This document shows positions 25,866-34,363 of a stretch of DNA of 64,000 nt, piece after piece. This DNA is from Inquilinus sp052078665 (GTDB lineage: Bacteria; Pseudomonadota; Alphaproteobacteria; DSM-16000; Inquilinaceae), in NCBI RefSeq assembly GCF_052078665.1, contig NZ_JBQJIK010000024.1, forward strand, positions 29,494 through 93,493. The letters are read 5' to 3'. The translations under genes were made by a program, and so were the position numbers. Numbering within the stretch: the first letter of the stretch is position 1; each line of letters starts with the position of its first letter. The notes under the pieces were generated by a model, which was given only the letters and a program-made list of their open reading frames with translations, had not been told where the DNA came from and did not search any database.

Positions 25866-25900
25866 GCGTTGCCTCTCCCGCGTGGCGGGAGAGGCAATGC
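25866..25900. repeat. Long perfect palindrome between cupin and EamA genes
   Basis: Arms 25869-25881 and 25885-25897 are perfectly complementary (13 bp, core CCTCTCCCGC/GCGGGAGAGG) around a GTG loop. The stem extends to 16 bp with one G-U pair. There is no T-run on either side, so it is more like a REP-type intergenic element than an intrinsic terminator. Confidence 0.65.
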
Positions 25901-25991
25901 GAGAGAGCGAGCGCCGATCCCGCCGATTGCAAAGGCTTTCATCCCCTGCCTCTGCTAAGACATCCGCATCACTGCCGCCCGCGGATCGTCC

Positions 25992-26897
25992 ATGACCAGC
26001 CTTGCCCTTGGCGCCGACCGGATCGGGGTCGGCATCGCCTGCGCCGTCGCCGGCTTCGCCTGCTTCTCGGCCGGCGACGCCATCTCGAAATGGCTGATCG
26101 GCAGCCGCGGTATCACCGCCTTCGAACTGTTCTTCTTCTTCGGCCTGTTCGCCCTGCCGGTGGCCGCCGGCCATGCCGTGCGGTCGGGCGGCTGGGACCG
26201 GCTGCGGCCGCGCCTGCCCGGCGCGACGCTGCTGCGCAGCGCCCTGATCACCGCCTCGGCCATCTCCGCCGCCTGGGCCTTCGGCCGGCTGCCGCTGGCC
26301 GATGTCTACGCCCTCCTGTTCGCCACGCCGATCCTGGTGACCGCGCTGTCGGTGCCGTTCCTGGGCGAAGCCGTGGGGCGGCACCGCTGGGCGGCGGTGA
26401 TCGTCGGCTTCCTCGGCATCCTGGTGATGCTGCGGCCGGGGCTGGTCGCGGTCGACGCCGGCCACGCCGCGGCGCTGGCCTCGCCGCTGTTGTTCTCGGT
26501 GGCGCTGATCGTGTCGCGCCGGATCGGCCGGCGCGAGAGCGACGCCGCCCAGCTGGCGACCCTGTTCCTGGCCATGGTGCTGGGCGGCGGCGCCGTCCTG
26601 CCCTTCGTCTGGGTCACGCCCGACGCGCTGGCCCTGCTCGGCCTCGCCGCCGGCGGGGGGCTCAGCGCCGCCGGGCACATTCTCTTGATCCGGGCGCTGC
26701 ACTCGGCGCCGCCCAGCGCGGTAACGCCGTTCCAGTACAGCCAGATGATCTGGGGACTGCTGTATGGGCTGGTGCTGTTCGGCGACACGGTCGACGCAGT
26801 CACCATGGCCGGCGCCGCGGTCGTGATCGGCAGCGGCCTCTACATCCTGTGGCGCGAGACCCGCCGCCGCTCCGGCGCCATGCTCAATCTGAGCTAG
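25992..26897 (+). CDS. EamA/DMT family transporter
   Basis: 301 residues with ten predicted membrane helices in two EamA repeats (RhaT/YdcZ-like fold). These are inner membrane exporters of small metabolites, often amino acids or their derivatives; the substrate cannot be inferred. The ATG at 25992 is preceded by a region without a strong ribosome site. Its end overlaps the end of the convergent EamA gene by four bases (CTAG). Confidence 0.88.
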   Translation: MTSLALGADRIGVGIACAVAGFACFSAGDAISKWLIGSRGITAFELFFFFGLFALPVAAGHAVRSGGWDRLRPRLPGATLLRSALITASAISAAWAFGRLPLADVYALLFATPILVTALSVPFLGEAVGRHRWAAVIVGFLGILVMLRPGLVAVDAGHAAALASPLLFSVALIVSRRIGRRESDAAQLATLFLAMVLGGGAVLPFVWVTPDALALLGLAAGGGLSAAGHILLIRALHSAPPSAVTPFQYSQMIWGLLYGLVLFGDTVDAVTMAGAAVVIGSGLYILWRETRRRSGAMLNLS

Positions 26898-27787
26898 GCC
26901 GCCGCGGCGCGCCGGGCCCAGAGGTCGCGCCCGGCCAGGATCGCGCCGCCGACGATCAGGGCGCAGGCGGCACCGACCGACAGGGTCAGGGCGCCCTGGC
27001 CGAAGGCGATCAGCAGCAGGGTGGACAGCAGCGGCGCGGCATAGGCGAAGGCGCCCAGCGCCCGGATGTCGCCGCGCTTCACCCCATGGTCCCAGACGAA
27101 GAAGGCGAGGCCGACCGGCCCCAGGCCCAGCCCCGCAACGGCCGCCCATCCGGCCGCGTCCGGCACCACCGTCTGCTCCAGCGCCAGGTGGCACAGCAGC
27201 GACAGCAGGGCGGTGCCGCCGCAGAACCAGCCGACGGTCTCGGTCGGCACCGCGCCGATCCGCCGGCTCAGCACCGAATAGCCGGCCCAGATCATCGCCG
27301 ACAGCATGGCCGCGCCATAGCCCAGGGCGAAGCGCGGGTCGAAGGCCACGCCCCGCCCTCCGATCAACACCACGACCCCGAGCAGCCCCAGCGCCGCCCC
27401 GGCGACATGCCACCAGCGCAGCCGCTCACCCGGCAGCAGGGCGGAGAACAGCACGATCAGCAGCGGCCAGGCGTAGTTGATCAGGTTGGCCTCGACCGGC
27501 GGCGCCAGGCGCAGCGCCATGAAGAAGACGAGGTGATAGCCGAACAGCCCGCCGATGCCGAGCAGCCAGACGGCGGGCCGTTGCCGGGCCGCGGCCAGCG
27601 GCGATCGGCCCTGCCGCAGCATCCAGCCGAGCCCGATCAGGAAGGCGACGGCGAAGGCCATGCCGGTCAGCTGGAACGGCGGGATCGCGCGCGACCAGGT
27701 GGCGAGCAAAGCGAGCGTCGCCCACATCAGCACGGCGGTGCCGCCGATCAGCGTGGCCCGCCGGACGGCGGCGAGGTCGGGGGACAT
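26894..27787 (-). CDS. EamA/DMT family transporter, YddG-like
   Basis: 297 residues with about ten membrane helices. The N-terminal MWATLALL block recalls the aromatic amino acid exporter YddG, but the call is only at family level. The ATG at 27787 fits the usual start; the open frame extends 15 codons further. The secreted YdcF gene lies upstream on the same strand with a 17-base gap, and the two may share a transcript. Confidence 0.85.
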   Translation of the reverse strand: MSPDLAAVRRATLIGGTAVLMWATLALLATWSRAIPPFQLTGMAFAVAFLIGLGWMLRQGRSPLAAARQRPAVWLLGIGGLFGYHLVFFMALRLAPPVEANLINYAWPLLIVLFSALLPGERLRWWHVAGAALGLLGVVVLIGGRGVAFDPRFALGYGAAMLSAMIWAGYSVLSRRIGAVPTETVGWFCGGTALLSLLCHLALEQTVVPDAAGWAAVAGLGLGPVGLAFFVWDHGVKRGDIRALGAFAYAAPLLSTLLLIAFGQGALTLSVGAACALIVGGAILAGRDLWARRAAAA

Positions 27788-27804
27788 GGGCGTTCGCCGC
27801 GGTC

Positions 27805-28866
27805 CTACTGCTGCAGCCCCGGATAGGCCCACAGCCCGGACGTCCGCATCAGGTCGCGATAGACCACCAGCCGCTCGTCCGGGCTGACCTTCGCCGCCTC
27901 CTCCAGCGACGGCGCGTCCAGCGCGATCGCCGGCACGACGGCGAGGCTCAGCCCATACTGGGCCAGCGCCTCCTCGACCACCACCCGCGCCCGGCGCATG
28001 TGGCTGGCGCTGGTCACCAGGATCACGGCGTCGCCGCCATGGCGCTTGATCAGCGAGGCCGCGTTCAGCCCATTGCCGACCGTGTCCTTGGCCTTGTCCT
28101 CGCCGATGATGCGGTCACGGTCGACGCCCTTCTCGACCAGCCAGCGGGTCATCAGGTCGGCCTCGGTCACCCCGGCCTGGGGCTGGCCGCCGGTGACGAT
28201 CAGCCGGGCGGTCGGGTTGGTGTTGGCCGCGCGCAGGGCGACGTCCAGCCGGTCCAGCAGCGTCTGCTGCATCGTGCCGTCCTTGGCCAAGGCATAGCCC
28301 AGCACCAGGATCACCGGCTTGCCGGGCAGCGCCGGGACCGCCGTGGTCGGCGGGTCGGCCAGGATCACCTCGGTGCGGGCGAAGCGGGCGCGGTACCGGT
28401 CGGCCAGGGGGCGATTGAGGCCGGCCAGGGCGATGTCGGCCAGCGCCGCAGCATCGGCGTCGCCGCGCACCCGGGCCAGCGCCGCCAGCCAGGCATAGGC
28501 GTCGGTGGCGCGCGGGTCGTGCCGGGTGATCTCCTGGTACGTCGCCTCGGCCTCCGGGATCTTCTTCTGGATGATCTGGGTGGAGGCGACGGCGTAGCGG
28601 AAATCCAGCCGTTCCGGCGCCAGCGACGAGGCCTCGGTGAAGGCCTGCTCGACCACGTCGTAGCGGCCGTGCAGGGTGATGCCCTTGAACACCTCCGCCT
28701 CGGCCTTCTTCACGTCGCCGCCGGACCAGTAGTACTGCATGCCGGTCTCGACCAGGGTCCGGATCCGGGCCTCGGTGGCGTCGTCATAGGCCAGCGCCGG
28801 CGCGGTCAGCGCGCCCAGCAAGGCCAGGCCGCAGGCGATGCGGCGGATCGTGCGTGTCTGTGTCAT
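27805..28866 (-). CDS. Exported YdcF/DUF218 protein with TPR-like N-terminal half
   Basis: 353 residues. A Sec signal (basic start, hydrophobic core, APALAYD cleavage region near residue 27). Residues 30-150 are helical and TPR-like, and about 185-335 form a DUF218 domain (ILVLGYAL, IVTGGQPQ, TVGNG, SASHMRRA). This is an unusual YdcF layout, since most members are membrane-anchored without TPRs. Periplasmic by prediction; the function is unknown. Confidence 0.85.
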   Translation of the reverse strand: MTQTRTIRRIACGLALLGALTAPALAYDDATEARIRTLVETGMQYYWSGGDVKKAEAEVFKGITLHGRYDVVEQAFTEASSLAPERLDFRYAVASTQIIQKKIPEAEATYQEITRHDPRATDAYAWLAALARVRGDADAAALADIALAGLNRPLADRYRARFARTEVILADPPTTAVPALPGKPVILVLGYALAKDGTMQQTLLDRLDVALRAANTNPTARLIVTGGQPQAGVTEADLMTRWLVEKGVDRDRIIGEDKAKDTVGNGLNAASLIKRHGGDAVILVTSASHMRRARVVVEEALAQYGLSLAVVPAIALDAPSLEEAAKVSPDERLVVYRDLMRTSGLWAYPGLQQ

Positions 28867-28919
28867 GAAGCCCCTCCTGGCCGGTTCATACGCTAGATTC
28901 GCGGCGTGGAGAATCGCCC

Positions 28920-29432
28920 ATGACCGATGACGATATTCGCATCCGCCCCTGGCGGCCGGAGGACCGGGCCCTCGGCTTGACTCTGTTCGACAGCAACGCG
29001 CCGCGCTTCTTCGCGGCGCAGGAGCGGCAGGATTTCCTCGACTTCGTCGACGACCTGCCCGGCCCGTACTTCGTGCTGGAGGATGCGGGGGGAGAGGCGG
29101 TGGGCTGCGGCGGCTACGCGGCCGCGGATGGCGATGCCTCGGTCGCGGTGCTGTGCTGGGGCATGGTGCGCGCCGACCGGCACCGCGCCGGGCTGGGCAC
29201 GGTCCTGCTGACCGGGCGGCTCGACCGCATCGCCGCCGATCCGGCGTTCCGGTCGGCGGCGATCGAGACGACTCAGCACAGCCGCGGCTTCTTTGCCCGC
29301 CACGGCTTCGTCCAGACCCGGCAGGTGCCGGACGGCTTCGCCCCTGGCATGGACCTGGTGGAGATGACGCTGGACCTGGACCGGTACAGGCGGTCGCGGT
29401 CCGCTCAAGGCTTCAGCAGGAACACCACATAG
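28920..29432 (+). CDS. GNAT family N-acetyltransferase
   Basis: 170 residues. The acetyl-CoA motif is in VRADRHRAGLGTVLL (residues about 82-96), preceded by a beta strand, and a FARHGF motif lies near residue 122. The substrate is unknown. Its last 28 bases overlap the end of the convergent DUF3142 gene, which is unusual and limits the sequence drift of both C-termini. Confidence 0.88.
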   Translation: MTDDDIRIRPWRPEDRALGLTLFDSNAPRFFAAQERQDFLDFVDDLPGPYFVLEDAGGEAVGCGGYAAADGDASVAVLCWGMVRADRHRAGLGTVLLTGRLDRIAADPAFRSAAIETTQHSRGFFARHGFVQTRQVPDGFAPGMDLVEMTLDLDRYRRSRSAQGFSRNTT

Positions 29433-30115
29433 CCGCGGAACCAGGGGCTGGCGGTCAGGCCGGCCGGGGCTTCCCACTCGCCGTCCTGCACCAGCCCGAT
29501 CCTGAAGGGCAGGGTCAGCCCGGCGATGCGCGGCAGGTAGGAGCGGTAGCTCGGGATGGTGTGCCGGCCCTGATAGGTCTGCACCACCACCTCGTCGACC
29601 ACGCCCTGCAGCTGGTTGATCGCCTCCGGGTCGGCGTTGCTGCCCCAGTCCATCAGCCCGGTGATGCTCAGCCGGTATTCGGGCGGCAGCTGCGCCCGCA
29701 GATTGCGCAGGAAGGCGGCATACTCCTGCAGGTGGCGGGTGCGGGCGTCGAAGTCGATCTGGATGCCGACCACCGGGTTGCCGGCCTGCTTCCAGCGCCG
29801 GGCCTGGGCCAGGATGGTCGGCAGGATCTGCGGCGGCCAGCGCAGCGTGTGGGCGCGATAGGCCAGCCAAACCTCGCCCTGGCGCAGCCGCGGCACGGCG
29901 ATGCCCTGGGCGATCATCCGGGCCGGGCCATCGGCACCGCGGGGCGGTGGGTCGATCTGGCCCTGCAGGATGTACAGCGTCCGGGCCTGGGCCAGCACCG
30001 GCGGCGGCGGCACGCCCGCCCACAGCCAGAAGGCGTCGTGCTGGGCGGCATCGACGGTGGCGCCGGCCGGCCCCGCCAGCAGCAGCGCCGCGGCCAGGAG
30101 CGCCAGGCGCCGCAT
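29405..30115 (-). CDS. DUF3142 secreted protein
   Basis: 236 residues from the ATG at 30115; a GTG at 30121 overlapping the stop of the upstream gene would add 2 residues and fits translational coupling. A short Sec signal (MRRLALLAAALLLAG, cut near residue 20). The motif VGIQIDFDARTRHL near residue 113 is a TIM-barrel-like acidic strand of the kind seen in glycoside hydrolase-like proteins, and GLMDWGSNADPE lies near 150. Probably a periplasmic carbohydrate-active protein paired with the upstream 739-residue protein. Confidence 0.82.
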   Translation of the reverse strand: MRRLALLAAALLLAGPAGATVDAAQHDAFWLWAGVPPPPVLAQARTLYILQGQIDPPPRGADGPARMIAQGIAVPRLRQGEVWLAYRAHTLRWPPQILPTILAQARRWKQAGNPVVGIQIDFDARTRHLQEYAAFLRNLRAQLPPEYRLSITGLMDWGSNADPEAINQLQGVVDEVVVQTYQGRHTIPSYRSYLPRIAGLTLPFRIGLVQDGEWEAPAGLTASPWFRGYVVFLLKP

Positions 30116-30117
30116 CG

Positions 30118-32337
30118 TCACCAGTAGTATCTGAGGTTCTTCGCCCAGACCGTGTTGCCGTAGCGCGACTTCAGCGTCTGGAACCACTGCTTGCGCTGGT
30201 TCTGCGGGATCTCCTGCGGGCCGCAGCTGTTGCTCTGGCTGGGGGCGAAGCAGTTGATGGCGCGGTACAGGGCGTAAGCGCGGTCGGTGCGGCCGGCCTT
30301 GCCGTCGGCCATCACGCGCATGTAGCCGTCCAGCCGGGAATAGGCCTTGCCCGGGAACTGGGTGGCGGTGCCGCCCAGCTGCCGGTCGTCCGGCTGGTGG
30401 TCGAGGGCGTAGAAATCCAGCCCGTTGCGCAGGATGAACTCGCCCAGGCAGTTCAGCCCCTGTGGGTTCTCCGGGCTCTTTTGCAGCGTCGCCGCGATCT
30501 CCCGGATCGACGGGCAGGTGTAGTCGGATTCGGCCGAGGCGCCGTCCCAGTGGAACAGGGTCAGGGACTGGTCCCAGGGCACCGACGGATCCTCCGGCAG
30601 CGGGTCGGGCAGCAGCGCCAGGTCGGTGCCGAAGCCGCGGTAATGGCCGCGCATCAGGTCCTTGTACAGCAGCGTGAACAGGGCGGTGCTGCGCTCCTGC
30701 TCCGTCGCATCCGTCGCCTCGGTCTGCTGGCGCAGCAGCGCCTGCCCGGCCAGGTTGCGCAGCAGGATCCGGCGGATCTCCGGGCTCTTGATCGGCGATC
30801 CCGGCTCGAACACCGTCGCCAGCTTGCCGCTGCGCTCGTAGTTCATGGCCAGCGCCAGCTCCAGCTGGGCGCGCTGCAGCGGCTTGGCCAGCGGGATCAG
30901 CTGCAGCCACAGCGCCTGCGCCCCGGGCCAGTCGCCCTTGGCCTCGAGAGCGAAGCCGCGCAGGGTCTGGCGGCTGAACTCGAGATAGCTCATAGCGCCG
31001 GTCGGCACCGTGTCCGGCAGGCTCTTCAGGGTCTCGTCTGGGGACTGGGCGACGTAGAACTGGTAGGCGGCCACCAGATAGCCGTGCAGGTCCGGCCGGT
31101 TGGCGAAGCGCGGCTTCTCCCGCTCCAGCGTGTCCAGGCCGATGATCGGGCCGCCGTCGCCGGCGACGTCGATGCCCTTGTCGCGCATCACCATCAGGTC
31201 CATCACCGCCAGCAGCGTCGGGTCGGTGACATCGGCGCTGCGCTGCGAGATCAGCAGCTTGTTGTCGGTCTCCTGCACCAGCGCGTCGAGCGCGGCGGCA
31301 TCGGCCGGGGCCTTGCCCAGCAGCCCGGCATAGGCGGCGGCCAGCCGGGTCGGGTCGTCGCCCAGCCAGTACACCCGGCGCAGCAGGCCGCGGGCCGAGG
31401 CGGTGTAGAGTCCGCTCGGATAGGCCTGGAGATAGGCCTCGAACGCCTTCTCCGATTCCGCCAGGACGGTGCGGTCGACATTCTCCAGCTTGGGATAGCC
31501 CATCTCGTCGAAGGCGTTCTGCTGCGCCTGGTTCAACAGGGTACGCGCTTCCAGGTAGCGCGCCGTCTCCCGCAGCCAGGGCTGGGCGCTGCCCTCCAGC
31601 GCCTTGAACGCCTCGGTCGCCTGCGGGAAGTCGCCGGCATAGAAGGCGACCGCGCCCTGCAGGTAGCCGGCGAACTGCTTGCCCGGCGCCGACTGCACAT
31701 CGGCCGGCACCAGGCTGGCCCGCTGCGCCTCATCCCAGCTGCAGGCCCCCAGCATGGCCAGGCGCGCCCGGGCCAGGGACAGCCGCTCGGCCGCGGGCAG
31801 ATCGGTGGCGCCGACCAGCTGCTGCAGGAAGGCGCGGGCCGCGGCGTCGTCGTTGCTGGCGCAGCGGCTGCCCTCGCCGGTGGCGAACAGATTGGCGCTG
31901 CTGTCCGTGGCGGCGGAGGCCACGGCCTCGGGCGGAACGCCGATGGTCTGGGCCAGCTCGGCCAACGCCACGCGGTCGGGATCGCCGGCGGACTGGGTCT
32001 CGATCACGGCCGTGGCGCCGCCCTCGGCGGCAGGCGCCTCCTCCTGCGGGCCCAGCCGGTCGAGCGGGAACGGCACCAGCGCATAACCGATCTGGCGGTC
32101 GTATTCGGATGGCGGCCCGTCCGGCATCGGCGCCAGCCCCTGGTCGGCCAGCAGCAGGCGCAGATTGACCCGGCTGTCATTGGCCGGGCTGAGGAACGGC
32201 AGGTTGTTGCAGCCGTCGAGCCCGTCCTGCTTCAGCGACCACATCACCGAGCAGCCGAAATCGCCGCTCGCCTGGGCCGCCTGGATGCCGACGCCGCTGA
32301 GCAGCAGCACCATCGGAAGCAAACCGCGCCGGATCAT
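30118..32337 (-). CDS. Secreted alpha-helical (TPR-like) protein of unknown function
   Basis: 739 residues with a clear Sec signal (IRRGLLPMVLLLSGVGIQAAQASG, trimmed here only in description; cleavage near 24). The rest is mostly helical with repeats of about 34 residues and conserved Cys in the mature N- and C-terminal parts. The ATG follows GAGGGAGGAACG. The stop overlaps the start of the DUF3142 gene, so the two are a coupled pair. I do not recognise the family beyond the TPR-like fold. Confidence 0.75.
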   Translation of the reverse strand: MIRRGLLPMVLLLSGVGIQAAQASGDFGCSVMWSLKQDGLDGCNNLPFLSPANDSRVNLRLLLADQGLAPMPDGPPSEYDRQIGYALVPFPLDRLGPQEEAPAAEGGATAVIETQSAGDPDRVALAELAQTIGVPPEAVASAATDSSANLFATGEGSRCASNDDAAARAFLQQLVGATDLPAAERLSLARARLAMLGACSWDEAQRASLVPADVQSAPGKQFAGYLQGAVAFYAGDFPQATEAFKALEGSAQPWLRETARYLEARTLLNQAQQNAFDEMGYPKLENVDRTVLAESEKAFEAYLQAYPSGLYTASARGLLRRVYWLGDDPTRLAAAYAGLLGKAPADAAALDALVQETDNKLLISQRSADVTDPTLLAVMDLMVMRDKGIDVAGDGGPIIGLDTLEREKPRFANRPDLHGYLVAAYQFYVAQSPDETLKSLPDTVPTGAMSYLEFSRQTLRGFALEAKGDWPGAQALWLQLIPLAKPLQRAQLELALAMNYERSGKLATVFEPGSPIKSPEIRRILLRNLAGQALLRQQTEATDATEQERSTALFTLLYKDLMRGHYRGFGTDLALLPDPLPEDPSVPWDQSLTLFHWDGASAESDYTCPSIREIAATLQKSPENPQGLNCLGEFILRNGLDFYALDHQPDDRQLGGTATQFPGKAYSRLDGYMRVMADGKAGRTDRAYALYRAINCFAPSQSNSCGPQEIPQNQRKQWFQTLKSRYGNTVWAKNLRYYW

Positions 32338-32514
32338 CGTTCCTCCCTCGCCACGCTGCGACCGTGGGATTCGTTTCCGTCGGTCGTCCAGTATCAGATC
32401 AAACTTCGATCGGACAGGGGCCGATCCTGTTCCGGGAGCGCGGCAAAATCTGGGCCGGCCCGGGGCACGGTCAGATGCCGCGGCCGCCGCCGATGGCGAT
32501 GAGCAGGCCCCGGC

Positions 32515-34359
32515 TCACAGCGACAGCAGCCTCTCCGCGAAGTCGGCGATCGGCGCGCCGTCGACCATCAGCCCGGCCGGCACCGAGAAATGGCCCTGCG
32601 GCCGGACATGGACCTGCGCCTCCGGCACGCCCCACCGCCGGGCGATGGCCTGGCCGCCGGCGAAGGGGGTGACGTCGTCCTTGCTGCCCAGCACCATGAA
32701 GACGTTGCCGGTGTCCATCTGCGGCCGCTCGACCGGGTCGGTCAGCGGCCGCCAGCGGCTCAGCGCCGCCTCGGTCCAGCCGGCGGCCGTGAGCGCCCGG
32801 TCCAGCCCGAAGGCGCGGGCGAAGGAGCCGCCGAGGGCGATCTCCTCGATCCCCTCCGAGGTGGTGAACAGCAGCAGCGCGTCCGGCCGGCAGGCGGCCG
32901 GCCAGCTGCCGCAATGGGTGGCGGCCAGCTGCGCCGTCAGGGCGCCGAAGCTGATGCCGGTCCAGCCCACCGCGCCACGGCTGGTCTGCCGGGCCCACCG
33001 GGTCAGGATGCCGACCTCGCGCACCGCCACCGACAGGTGGTCGAGCGCGCCGAGCGGCGTCGACGCCACCATCGGCTCGCCGGCGTAAGTGCCGGGGCGC
33101 TTGCGCCTGCCGTGCCAGGGCGCCTCGACCAGCACCACGCGCAGGCCGCGGCGGACCAGGGATTCGATCTCGCTCAGCGGCCCGCGCAGATGGTCCGGCT
33201 CCATGCAGACGCCGTGCAGATGGATCACGGTCGGCGGGTCGACCGCGTCGCTCGGGGTGAACACCCGGGCCCAGCACGGGCTCTCCGCTGCCGGGTCGGG
33301 CGTCGCGAAGGTCAGCCAGTGGTCGGTGCCCAGCTCGCTCGGCAGCCGCCGCGTCTCCTCGACCGCCGGCAGCAGATCGGGCAGGCGGTAGGCGTTCTCG
33401 GGATCGGCCAGCCGGGCGCCGTGCCGGGCCTCGACCTCCGCCTCGGTCGGGATCGCCCAGCGGCAGGCCGGGATCTTGCGGTTGTTGCCGAACAGGGCGA
33501 AGCGCAGCCGGCTGGTGGTCAAGGCCGAGGCGGCGTCCAGCCGCGCCTCCTCCGCCGCCACCGCATCGGCCAGGGGCGCGGTGGTGGAGAACAGCAGGCG
33601 CTGCCATTCCGCCTCCGCCTGGCGGTGCTGCTCGGTCAGGCGGGCGACGTCGCGCAGGGTCCGGCCCAGCCAGACCGGCCGCTTGCCCAGGGCGTCGGGC
33701 GGGATGTCCAGCTCGGCGCAGAAGCGGCGCAGGTCGCCGTCGGACACGATCGCCGCGGCCAGGCTGCGCGATGCCGGCAGGAACCAGCCGCGCAGCAGGG
33801 CCAGCGACATGCCGTCGAACCAGGGCCGCGCCACCAGCCGGCCCAACGGCGTGCGCATCAGCCGCATCAGATCCGGCCGCGGCTTCAGCCGCACCGGCCC
33901 GGGGCCGCGTCGGCGCTGCGCCCGCTGCCGGGCCGACAGGTGCAGCACCCGCCGCAGCTCCGGCCATTCGATCAGATCATCGGCTTCGTCCAGCGTCGCC
34001 CAGCGCGCCTGGGCGGCGTCGTCGCCGGCCACCGGCTCGCCGGACCGCCACTCGGCCTCGACATCGATGATGGTGTAGTGCCACTCGACCCCGCCGGCGG
34101 CGTCGCGGTGGATCGAATCGACCGCGGTGACGATGCCGATCGCCTCGGCCTCGACCCCGGCCTCCTCGCGGGTCTCGCGCAGCGCCGCCTCGAACAGGGT
34201 CTCGCCCAGCTCCTGGCTGCCGCCCGGGATGCTCCACTGCCCGGCCTGGGGCTCCTTGCCGCGCTGGATCAGCAGCAGCCTGTCGTCGCGCCAGACCACG
34301 GCGCCGACGCCGATGCGGGGCCGGTCCATCTGCGGAGACATATGGTTGTCCTGCGGCAT
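32515..34359 (-). CDS. Nudix hydrolase fused to an alpha/beta hydrolase
   Basis: 614 residues. N-terminal Nudix domain (about 12-135) with a complete Nudix box at 47-69 (G47, E53, R61, E62, E65, E66, G68). A long middle region (150-320) with no clear family. The C-terminal alpha/beta-hydrolase-like domain (about 330-614) has IHLHGVCME near 370, the nucleophile elbow GISFG near 475, and GHFSVPAG near the end. The start is 4 bases after the AMP nucleosidase stop. The fusion is not one I know. It may hydrolyse a nucleotide derivative and an ester of the same pathway; that is inference. Confidence 0.82.
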   Translation of the reverse strand: MPQDNHMSPQMDRPRIGVGAVVWRDDRLLLIQRGKEPQAGQWSIPGGSQELGETLFEAALRETREEAGVEAEAIGIVTAVDSIHRDAAGGVEWHYTIIDVEAEWRSGEPVAGDDAAQARWATLDEADDLIEWPELRRVLHLSARQRAQRRRGPGPVRLKPRPDLMRLMRTPLGRLVARPWFDGMSLALLRGWFLPASRSLAAAIVSDGDLRRFCAELDIPPDALGKRPVWLGRTLRDVARLTEQHRQAEAEWQRLLFSTTAPLADAVAAEEARLDAASALTTSRLRFALFGNNRKIPACRWAIPTEAEVEARHGARLADPENAYRLPDLLPAVEETRRLPSELGTDHWLTFATPDPAAESPCWARVFTPSDAVDPPTVIHLHGVCMEPDHLRGPLSEIESLVRRGLRVVLVEAPWHGRRKRPGTYAGEPMVASTPLGALDHLSVAVREVGILTRWARQTSRGAVGWTGISFGALTAQLAATHCGSWPAACRPDALLLFTTSEGIEEIALGGSFARAFGLDRALTAAGWTEAALSRWRPLTDPVERPQMDTGNVFMVLGSKDDVTPFAGGQAIARRWGVPEAQVHVRPQGHFSVPAGLMVDGAPIADFAERLLSL

Positions 34360-34363
34360 CGAC

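Noticed and set aside
29947..32502. A large plus-strand open frame of 851 codons opposite the TPR-like and DUF3142 genes
   Set aside because: It is the antisense of two signal-peptide-bearing genes and has no recognisable motif.
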